Below are positions 14,047-19,954 of a stretch of 19,954 nucleotides of DNA, in pieces. The notes below the pieces were generated by a model, which was not told where the DNA came from, did no database searches, and saw nothing but the letters and a program-made list of their open reading frames with translations. Origin of the DNA: an uncultured beta proteobacterium (GTDB lineage Bacteria; Pseudomonadota; Gammaproteobacteria; Burkholderiales; Burkholderiaceae_C); contig CAIMHL010000328.1 of the NCBI GenBank assembly GCA_903840825.1, positions 1 to 19,954 of the forward strand, in the 5' to 3' direction. The position numbers and the translations under genes were made by a program. Positions within the stretch are counted from its first letter, which is position 1. Each line of letters begins with the position of its first letter.

Positions 14047-14739
14047 TTAGCTGTTATCCATCATGGATTTAATCAGGGGAATGGTGATGGCGCGTTTGGT
14101 TTGCAGGGCGTAGCCGTCCATCAGGTCCAGCAACTCCATCAGGCTGCCCAAGTCACGGCTAAACCGGCTCAGCATGAAATCCATCACCTCATCGCTTAAA
14201 AATAAACCCCGGGCATCTGCGGCCAAACGCAGCACAGCGCGGCGCTCGGTCTCGTCAAGCAGGTGCAATTGAAATATGTGACCCCAGCCCAGGCGGGTTC
14301 GCAGGTCGTCGCGTAATTTCAAATCAGCAGGCGGCAAGTGACCGGCCGCGAGCACACCACGCTGGTAAGTCTGGGCGTTGATGAACCAATTGAACGCCGC
14401 ATGCTGCTGCACGGCAGTGTACAAATGCACCTCATCAAGCAACACGGCGGCCCATTGCTCATCGTAGTCAGGCGGCGTTAGCACCGAGGCATCCAGCCAG
14501 CCCACGGTGGCGCCCTGCTCGTTCAAAGCTTCTTTGACCGCTTTCAGCAAATGTGTTTTCCCGCTGCCACCCTCACCCCATAAATAAACAGGCACAGGTG
14601 AGCGCAAGCCATGGGTTGACGGGTTCCCCAGCCAAAGCTTCAGGTGACTCAAAGCTTCCTCATTGGGGCCGGCAAAGAACGTCGCCAATGTAGGCCCAGT
14701 GGCCCAGCCGATATCCAGGGCAATTTGTTTCATAGACAC
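14047..14739 (-). CDS. hda: Hda, DnaA regulatory inactivator
   Basis: Hda with the DNA-loaded sliding clamp stimulates hydrolysis of DnaA-bound ATP and so prevents extra rounds of replication initiation. The 230-residue protein is a short AAA+ ATPase related to DnaA domain III without the DNA-binding domain. It shows the N-terminal clamp-binding-like peptide KQIALDIG, Walker A GEGGSGKT (55-62), Walker B AAVLLDEVHL, sensor 1 near GHLPPADLKLRDDLRTRLGWG, and sensor 2 near SRDLGSLMELLDLMDGYAL. The annotated start gives MSMKQ; the second Met (residue 3) is also possible. It follows the AI-2E permease by 3 bp and precedes the HAD phosphatase by 4 bp. The clamp-binding motif differs from the E. coli QLSLPL form. 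Confidence 0.93.
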   Translation of the reverse strand: MSMKQIALDIGWATGPTLATFFAGPNEEALSHLKLWLGNPSTHGLRSPVPVYLWGEGGSGKTHLLKAVKEALNEQGATVGWLDASVLTPPDYDEQWAAVLLDEVHLYTAVQQHAAFNWFINAQTYQRGVLAAGHLPPADLKLRDDLRTRLGWGHIFQLHLLDETERRAVLRLAADARGLFLSDEVMDFMLSRFSRDLGSLMELLDLMDGYALQTKRAITIPLIKSMMDNS

Positions 14740-14742
14740 AAC

Positions 14743-15825
14743 TCAGCCTTGGTAAAGTTTACTGGCCATGTACCGAGCACTGGTTCGGCGCAAGGCCACC
14801 AGTAAAACAGCGCTGACAGGCAAAGCCACCAAAACACCGAAAAAGCCCAACAACTGGCCAAAGGCCATCAAGGAGAAAATAACGGCCAGAGGATGCAGGC
14901 CAATCCGCTCGCCCACTAAGCGCGGGGTCAATATAAAGCTCTCGATCAATTGCCCAGCGCCATAGACCACGGCCACCATGATGAGCACATGGCTCGGGCC
15001 TGAAGCAACCGCGAACTGAAGCAGACCAGCCAGGACGGCCAAAATAAGACCCAGACCAAACCCGATATAGGGAATAAAAACCGCCAAGCCCGTAAATATG
15101 CCTATCGGCCACGCCAGATCCAGCCCAAACAAAGACAAGCCGACGCTGTAAAAAATGGCCAAAGCCATCATCACCAGCAACTGGCCGCGCAGGTACTGCC
15201 CCAACACGGCATCGGCCTCCGCAGTGAAGCTGTCAAAGGCGGCACGCAAATGCGGGGGGACAAACTTAAGCAAGCGGGCCACAAAACGGTGCCAGTCCAT
15301 CAAGAGGTAAAACAAGGCAACGGGAATCAGGATGACATTGCCCAGCAAGGTAAAGGCCACACTGCCGCCCAACTTGAGCGACGCCATGAGTGAGCCTAAG
15401 GCGTCCTCCACATTGGCGCTCAAGTATTTGAGAACAAAGGCCTTGATGCTGGCCACATCGAGGGAGACTTTCACGCCAAATTGGGCCAAGAATGGCTTGA
15501 GCGAATCATTGAGCCCTTCAAGCAGCACGGGCACCTGCTCGCGCAGCAAGGGAAGTTCCTTGGCAAGAATAGGCACGATCAACAGGGCAAGGCCCAAAAT
15601 GACCACCACAAACTGAAGTTCGACGATCAAGACCGCCAAGAGGCGCGGCACACGCCCGCGACCTAGGTCATCCAGCCAATCCACCAGCGGCGTCAGGGCA
15701 TATGCCAGCACCGCAGCCATGACAAAAGGCGTCAAGACCGGTCCAAGTTGCCAAACAGCCCCCAAAACAAGGGCGAAAATGAAGCCCCAGGCGAGGGCTC
15801 TTTTTTGGGTAGATGTAAATTGCAT
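14743..15825 (-). CDS. AI-2E family transporter (PerM/UPF0118 type membrane protein)
   Basis: The 360-residue protein is a polytopic inner-membrane protein with about eight predicted hydrophobic segments. It has the family layout: a paired N-terminal segment (WGFIFALVLGAVWQLGPVL, FVMAAVLAYALTPLVDWLDD), a long amphipathic middle region, and the C-terminal block with FIPYIGFGLGLILAVLAGL and GERIGLHPLAVIFSLMAFG. Family members export autoinducer-2 or act in ion/pH transport in a few organisms; the cargo here is unknown, so the family name should not be read as evidence of quorum sensing. I choose the ATG at 15825 (MQFTSTQKR). The frame extends to a TTG at 15843, but its AAAGG is only one base away, which is too close. 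It is the first gene of the minus-strand block and is divergent from purM. Confidence 0.85.
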   Translation of the reverse strand: MQFTSTQKRALAWGFIFALVLGAVWQLGPVLTPFVMAAVLAYALTPLVDWLDDLGRGRVPRLLAVLIVELQFVVVILGLALLIVPILAKELPLLREQVPVLLEGLNDSLKPFLAQFGVKVSLDVASIKAFVLKYLSANVEDALGSLMASLKLGGSVAFTLLGNVILIPVALFYLLMDWHRFVARLLKFVPPHLRAAFDSFTAEADAVLGQYLRGQLLVMMALAIFYSVGLSLFGLDLAWPIGIFTGLAVFIPYIGFGLGLILAVLAGLLQFAVASGPSHVLIMVAVVYGAGQLIESFILTPRLVGERIGLHPLAVIFSLMAFGQLLGFFGVLVALPVSAVLLVALRRTSARYMASKLYQG

Positions 15826-15906
15826 GAAGAACGGCGAGTACAAACCTTTAAAATCAATGCAAATTCTATAGGGCTAAGTCCTACCGACCCGGCCAAACCA
15901 AATTAA

Positions 15907-16974
15907 ATGACCACTATTAACGCTCAATCCCCCCTATCCTACAAAGACGCTGGTGTCGATATTGACGCTGGCGACGCTTTGGTCGAACGCATCAAACCGC
16001 TGGCCAAGAAAACCATGCGTGAAGGCGTGCTGGCAGGCATTGGGGGCTTTGGCGCCTTGTTTGAAGTCCCTAAACGCTACAAAGAACCCGTCTTGGTCAG
16101 TGGAACCGATGGCGTGGGCACCAAACTCAAGCTGGCTTTTGAATGGGGCATGCACGACACCGTGGGCATCGATCTGGTGGCCATGAGCGTGAACGACGTG
16201 CTGGTGCAAGGCGCTGAGCCCCTGTTTTTCCTGGACTACTTTGCTTGCGGCAAGCTCGATGTGGACACCGCTGCCGCCGTCGTTGGCGGTATTGCACGCG
16301 GCTGTGAGCTGTCAGGCTGTGCCCTCATTGGTGGCGAAACCGCTGAAATGCCCGGTATGTACCCCTCTGGTGAGTACGACCTGGCTGGATTTTCGGTCGG
16401 TGCCGTTGAAAAATCAAAAATCCTGACCGGCGCTGGCATTTTGCCGGGCGATGTGGTTTTGGGCTTGGCCTCCAGCGGTGTTCACTCCAATGGTTTCAGC
16501 CTGGTGCGCAAGTGCATTGAGCGTGCCGGCGACAAGGCCCCCGCCTCGCTGGACGGCAAACCCTTCAAGCAAGCCTTGATGGAGCCCACCCGTTTGTATG
16601 TCAAAAACGTGCTGTCAGCCTTGGCGGCCTTCCCAACCTCGGCTGAGGTGAACACCGGCATCAAGGCGCTGGCGCATATCACCGGCGGCGGCCTGCTTGA
16701 AAATATTCCCCGCGTATTGCCCGAAGGTATGGCCGCTCACCTGACTAAAGGCAGCTGGCCCCAAACCGAATTGTTCGCCTGGTTGCAAACCACGGCAGGC
16801 ATTGACGACATCGAGATGAACCGCACGTTTAACAACGGCATTGGCATGGTGGTGGTGCTCGATGCAGCCAGTGCAGCAGCTGGTGCTGACCATTTGCGCG
16901 CCTTGGGCGAGCAGGTGTTTCAAATCGGCGTGATTGCTGAGCGCGCTGACGGTGCCGCCGTCGTGGTTCGATAA
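15907..16974 (+). CDS. purM: PurM, phosphoribosylformylglycinamidine cyclo-ligase (AIR synthetase)
   Basis: PurM closes the imidazole ring using ATP, turning FGAM into AIR in purine synthesis. The 355-residue protein matches the family throughout: LSYKDAGVDIDAGDALVERI, then the catalytic/ATP region VLVSGTDGVGTKLKLAFEW, GIDLVAMSVNDVLVQGAEPLFFLDYFA, LIGGETAEMPGMY, VVLGLASSGVHSNGFSLVRK, and AHITGGGLLENIPRVLP. The length and domain order are normal. The leader before the ATG is A-rich with only a weak ribosome binding site. It lies alone on the plus strand, 81 bp from the divergent permease gene. It is followed by a small hairpin (16985-17009) and the convergent SirB1 gene. Confidence 0.97.
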   Translation: MTTINAQSPLSYKDAGVDIDAGDALVERIKPLAKKTMREGVLAGIGGFGALFEVPKRYKEPVLVSGTDGVGTKLKLAFEWGMHDTVGIDLVAMSVNDVLVQGAEPLFFLDYFACGKLDVDTAAAVVGGIARGCELSGCALIGGETAEMPGMYPSGEYDLAGFSVGAVEKSKILTGAGILPGDVVLGLASSGVHSNGFSLVRKCIERAGDKAPASLDGKPFKQALMEPTRLYVKNVLSALAAFPTSAEVNTGIKALAHITGGGLLENIPRVLPEGMAAHLTKGSWPQTELFAWLQTTAGIDDIEMNRTFNNGIGMVVVLDAASAAAGADHLRALGEQVFQIGVIAERADGAAVVVR

Positions 16975-16984
16975 AGGCGCAACC

Positions 16985-17009
16985 GTAGGTACCGATAGCC
17001 CATACCTAC
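16985..17009. other. Hairpin between the convergent purM and SirB1-family genes
   Basis: GTAGGTA (16985-16991) and TACCTAC (17003-17009) form a 7-bp stem with an 11-base loop, 10 bases after purM and touching the SirB1 stop codon. It has no T run on either side, so terminator function is weak at best. It may mark the 3' ends of both transcripts. Confidence 0.4.
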
Positions 17010-17010
17010 T

Positions 17011-17862
17011 TCAGTGCTTCAACTGCCTGAGTTCAGTCACCCGCAAGGCGATGGCCTTGCGGCCCTCCCCTGACTCGGTGTTGTCAAGGTAAGTTTCGAG
17101 GTCTTGCAGGGCGCGTTGGGTGTGGCCGGACTCGGCCAGTGCCAGGCCGCGTTCACGGTGCAGCGACCATTGGCCAGGCAGCAAAATCACCAACCTGTCC
17201 AAGACAGAAATCATGCGGGGCCAGTCCTCCTGCGCTACATGGATCTCTTTCAGGTTGCGCAACATGCGCGCAATGATGTCCCGGGATGGCGACATTTGAA
17301 GATACAAGCCCAATGGCACCTCCACATCGTCACCCAAAGCCAAAGGAAGGCCTTGGTTGAGCAAACGCTCAGACAACTGTTCACGGCTGAGAGAGAGCCC
17401 ATCCATCGGGTCAATCACGACCTGACCCTCGGGCAAATTCACTTTCAGCATGAAATGTCCGGGGAAACCGACGCCCCGAGCGGCCAAACCCAGCCCTTGA
17501 GCCAACTCCATCCAAAGTACCGCCAGAGAAATGGGAATAGCCAAGCGCGTGCGTAAAACAACGCTCACATAGCTGTTGTCGGGGTCGTAGTAATTGTTGA
17601 CATTGGCCGCGAAGTTGAGGTCTTTGAAAAAAAACTGATTCACAGCACGCAATTTTTGCAAAGGACCGGCGTCCAAGGGAATGCGGCGCTTGAGCCGGGC
17701 CAGCAACTGATCCACCTCACCAAGCACTTGCTGGACATCAAGCTCGGGATACTCGTCCTGTGCCAGACTGATAGCGGCCTCGAGCAACGGAAAGTCTGCA
17801 TCGCTTTGCACCAAAGATGCAAAATATTCAATCGGAGTAGGAACATCCAAAGACAAATTCAT
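17011..17862 (-). CDS. SirB1 family protein (transglutaminase-like fold plus TPR)
   Basis: The 283-residue protein has the SirB1/Transglut_core2 pattern: LRAVNQFFFKDLNFAANVNNYYDPDNSYV, RLAIPISLAVLWMELAQGLGLAARGVGFPGHFMLKV, and VVIDPMDG. A C-terminal helical TPR-like part follows (about 195-280; MLRNLKEIHVAQEDWPRMISVLDRL, ALAESGHTQRALQDLETYL). The His in PGHF and the Asp in IDPMDG fit two of the three transglutaminase positions. The place of the nucleophilic Cys appears to be Ser (IPISL), which is usual for the family as I recall, so it is probably not a standard transglutaminase. It is cytosolic, with no signal peptide. It lies 41 bp after murJ on the same strand. Its biochemical role is unknown. 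Confidence 0.88.
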   Translation of the reverse strand: MNLSLDVPTPIEYFASLVQSDADFPLLEAAISLAQDEYPELDVQQVLGEVDQLLARLKRRIPLDAGPLQKLRAVNQFFFKDLNFAANVNNYYDPDNSYVSVVLRTRLAIPISLAVLWMELAQGLGLAARGVGFPGHFMLKVNLPEGQVVIDPMDGLSLSREQLSERLLNQGLPLALGDDVEVPLGLYLQMSPSRDIIARMLRNLKEIHVAQEDWPRMISVLDRLVILLPGQWSLHRERGLALAESGHTQRALQDLETYLDNTESGEGRKAIALRVTELRQLKH

Positions 17863-17903
17863 CGCGTCACTTTAGCCGAAAAATGTAAGAACGATTAGAA
17901 AGA

Positions 17904-19469
17904 TCACCGCTTCAAAAGCTGCCTAATCTTCAAACCCAGTGCCCAAAGTACTATTAAATAAAGAGCTGCTGAAGCAATCACTACGCTGGCTAGAAGCCAA
18001 ATTCTCTTAAAACTCTCTGCGCGTAGTTGGGTCCAATCGACCGCTGTGTTTGCCCACATCAAAAAAACCAGTAACAAACCGCACGCCACACCCACACGGA
18101 GCGCAAAGCCCACCCAACCTGGCTCTGGCTTGTAACTTCCACGTTTTAATAAGCCCCACAAGAGCCACAGCGCATTGATCATGGCACCGATACCTATCGA
18201 GAGCGTCAGCGCGGCATGGGCAAACTTGGGTACCAACACAATATTAAGCAGCTGCGTGATGACCAGCACCGCTAAAGCAATACGCACCGGTGTTCTTGTA
18301 TCCTGATTAGCGTAATAGCCAGGCGCCAACACCTTGATGGCAATAATGCCGACCAAGCCCACGCCCCAGCCCATCAAGGCCAGCGTAATCTGCTGAACAT
18401 CAAACGCCGTCATGGCGCCGTAGTGGTACAGCACGGCCACCAGCGGCTTGGCGAATGCCAGTAATGCTACCGCACAAGGTACGGCCAGCAACACCACCAA
18501 GCGCAAGCCCCAATCTAGCATGGAGGAATACTTGGCTGAGTCGCCCGAGGCGCGGGCCGCGGCCAACTGCGGCATCAGCACCACGCCCATCGCCACGCCC
18601 AGCATGGCAGTAGGAAACTCCATCAAACGGTCGGCATAGGTAATCCAGCTCACGCTGCCTGGGGCCAAACGGGATGCAATTTGCGTGTTGATCAACATCG
18701 AGATGTGCGCCACGCTAACCCCAAGCAAAGCAGGGCCCATCAATTTGAGAATGTTTTTAGTGCCCGGATCGGCCCAGGCCGCGCGCAAAGCCCGCCAGCT
18801 CAGGCCAATGCGAGGCGTCAAGCCCAGCTTTTTAAGCGCCAACAACTGCACGCTCAGTTGCAGCACACCCCCGGTCAAAACGCCCCCAGCCAGCGCAAAA
18901 ATAGGCTCAATGCCCAGTGTTTTAAACCAGGGGGCGCCCAGCCAAGCTGCACCAATCATGCAGACATTGAGCAGCACCGGCGTGGCCGCTGGCACGGCAA
19001 ACTTGCGCCAGGTATTCAAAACACCCGCCGCCAAAGCCACCATCGACATGAAAGCGATGTAGGGAAACATCCAGCGAGTTAAAACAACGGCGACCTCAAA
19101 ACCCCTAGGGCTTTGCTGCAAGCCACTGGCCATGGCCCACACCAAAAATGGTGAGCCCGCCACACCCAAGATACTGATGACCAGCAATGTCCAGGCCAAT
19201 ACAGTGGCCGCACGGTTAATCAAAATCTGGGTTTCCGCGTCGCCATGCTGCGCTTTAGACGCGGCCAGCACCGGCACAAAGGCCTGACTAAATGCGCCCT
19301 CCGCAAAAAACCGGCGGAAAAGATTGGGAATGCGAAACGCCACATTGAAGGCGTCCGTCAGGGCGCTGGCGCCAAACATGGAGGCAATCAAGAGCTCGCG
19401 CACCAAACCGGTGACGCGCGAAACCAGGGTCAGCAGGGAAACAACAGAGGCGGATTTGAATAAACTCAC
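17904..19469 (-). CDS. murJ: MurJ, lipid II flippase
   Basis: MurJ moves lipid II across the inner membrane for peptidoglycan synthesis. The 521-residue protein is a hydrophobic MOP-superfamily transporter with about 14 membrane segments. Key polar residues fall at the same numbers as in E. coli MurJ: Arg18, Arg24, Asp39, Arg52 and Glu57 (SRVTGLVRE, TDAFNVAFRIPNLFRRFFAEGAFSQAF). The N-terminus MSLFKSASVVSLLTLVSRV aligns without gaps to the known start, which supports the GTG at 19469 as start codon. No strong ribosome binding site precedes it. It is divergent from rpsT (115-bp gap) and heads a two-gene run with the SirB1-family gene. The murJ-rpsT neighbourhood is common in betaproteobacteria. 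Confidence 0.96.
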   Translation of the reverse strand: MSLFKSASVVSLLTLVSRVTGLVRELLIASMFGASALTDAFNVAFRIPNLFRRFFAEGAFSQAFVPVLAASKAQHGDAETQILINRAATVLAWTLLVISILGVAGSPFLVWAMASGLQQSPRGFEVAVVLTRWMFPYIAFMSMVALAAGVLNTWRKFAVPAATPVLLNVCMIGAAWLGAPWFKTLGIEPIFALAGGVLTGGVLQLSVQLLALKKLGLTPRIGLSWRALRAAWADPGTKNILKLMGPALLGVSVAHISMLINTQIASRLAPGSVSWITYADRLMEFPTAMLGVAMGVVLMPQLAAARASGDSAKYSSMLDWGLRLVVLLAVPCAVALLAFAKPLVAVLYHYGAMTAFDVQQITLALMGWGVGLVGIIAIKVLAPGYYANQDTRTPVRIALAVLVITQLLNIVLVPKFAHAALTLSIGIGAMINALWLLWGLLKRGSYKPEPGWVGFALRVGVACGLLLVFLMWANTAVDWTQLRAESFKRIWLLASVVIASAALYLIVLWALGLKIRQLLKR

Positions 19470-19528
19470 TGGCGAAAGTGTAGCTTTATCAACCGGGTCA
19501 GCCCGCGCGGCTCAGGCTTTGTGGCGTG

Positions 19529-19539
19529 AATGCTAGAAT
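19529..19539 (+). promoter_or_regulatory. Candidate extended -10 promoter of rpsT
   Basis: TGCTAGAAT (19531-19539) matches the extended -10 pattern TGnTAnAAT. No good -35 hexamer is visible at 16-18 bp upstream, as is common with extended -10 promoters. The predicted start near 19546 leaves a 39-base leader before the rpsT ATG. Confidence 0.5.
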
Positions 19540-19584
19540 CAAAGGCTTTTCTGACAACATCCACAGACTCTAGGAAAAAATATT

Positions 19585-19887
19585 ATGGCATCTACAAAAC
19601 CAAAGAAAAAGAACCCGCGCCTCGCGTCGGGCCGTAAGCGCGTCCGTCAGGACGTCAAAATCAACGCTGCAAACACTTCACTTCGTTCTAAATACCGCAC
19701 TGCGGTAAAGAACGTGGAAAAAGCTGTTCTTGCTGGTGACAAAGTAAAAGCCACTGAACTGTTTGCAAAAATGCAAGCCGTGGTTGATACCGTTGCTGAC
19801 AAAGGCATCTTCCACAAAAACAAGGCAGCTCGTGATAAGAGCCGCCTGTCGACCAAGGTGAAAGCCTTGGCCGCTGTCGCCGCCTAA
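19585..19887 (+). CDS. rpsT: RpsT, 30S ribosomal protein S20
   Basis: S20 binds 16S rRNA and helps assemble the small ribosomal subunit. The 100-residue protein is very basic at its N-terminus (MASTKPKKKNPRLASGRKRVRQ) and forms the expected long helical hairpin. Family marks are INAANTSLRSKYRTAVKNVEKA and the C-terminal GIFHKNKAARDKSRLSTKVKAL. It is slightly longer than E. coli S20, with an Ala-rich end. AGGA at 19572-19575 lies 9 bases before the ATG. The gene is divergent from murJ and followed by a compact fold (19901-19945). Confidence 0.98.
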   Translation: MASTKPKKKNPRLASGRKRVRQDVKINAANTSLRSKYRTAVKNVEKAVLAGDKVKATELFAKMQAVVDTVADKGIFHKNKAARDKSRLSTKVKALAAVAA

Positions 19888-19900
19888 TTACAGGCAAAAT

Positions 19901-19945
19901 CGCACGCTAACCTAATTTAGGTTAGCGCCGTTTGTAACGGGTGCG
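19901..19945 (+). other. Compact three-way RNA fold / terminator-like hairpin after rpsT
   Basis: A perfect 10-bp stem CGCTAACCTA (19905-19914) / TAGGTTAGCG (19918-19927) has a 3-base loop. It is immediately followed by a 5-bp hairpin CCGTT (19928-19932) / AACGG (19936-19940). The outer arms CGCA (19901-19904) and TGCG (19942-19945) also pair, which closes both hairpins in a three-way junction with almost no unpaired bases. No T run follows before the window ends at 19954. It probably forms the rpsT transcript end, but could be something more specific. Confidence 0.6.
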
Positions 19946-19954
19946 CTGTCAGAA

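Noticed and set aside
14743..15843. Quorum-sensing role suggested by the AI-2E family name
   Set aside because: The family covers many transporters with other or unknown cargo, and no luxS or lsr genes are in the window.

Overview
The window looks like a chromosomal segment of a betaproteobacterium, most likely Burkholderiales and probably Comamonadaceae (Rhodoferax/Polaromonas-like). The basis is gene order (grpE-dnaK-dnaJ; AI-2E permease-hda-HAD phosphatase-pcnB-folK divergent from purM; murJ divergent from rpsT), the character of the proteins, and an intergenic element at 10705-10766 that resembles a dispersed repeat I associate with Comamonadaceae. No search was run, so the genus is a guess.

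Layout. 1-1523: a 5'-truncated livF-like ABC ATPase remnant on the minus strand, then an HxlR-type winged-helix regulator with its own promoter, a palindrome and tandem terminators, then a small cytosolic FKBP-type prolyl isomerase. 1598-5560: the Hsp70 chaperone operon grpE-dnaK-dnaJ behind a good sigma-32-type promoter, with strong hairpins in both intergenic gaps, a second sigma-32-like site before dnaK, and a strong terminator after dnaJ. 5600-10706: a metallo-beta-lactamase/beta-CASP hydrolase, a large circularly permuted ATP-grasp plus alpha-E fusion, and a transglutaminase-like protein that overlaps it by one base. 10792-11256: a RidA-family protein converging on the next block. 11245-15825 (minus): AI-2E family permease, hda, HAD-IB phosphatase, pcnB and folK, tightly packed. 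15907-16974: purM (plus). 17011-19469 (minus): murJ then a SirB1-family protein. 19585-19887: rpsT (plus), followed by a compact 3' RNA fold.

How the parts work together. GrpE, DnaK and DnaJ form the complete Hsp70 folding machine, and the FKBP isomerase next door is a plausible folding helper. The ATP-grasp/alpha-E and transglutaminase genes belong to a widespread but poorly understood predicted peptide ligation and cleavage system; this is the most interesting part of the window. The 11.2-15.8 kb block combines replication control (Hda), RNA polyadenylation (PcnB) and folate synthesis (FolK), an arrangement I recall as common in Burkholderiales.

Most of the window is ordinary core genome. 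I see no CRISPR array, phage, insertion sequence, tRNA or rRNA. No stretch over about 300 bases lacks a gene or assigned signal; the longest gene-poor stretch (447-700) holds a promoter and a palindrome.
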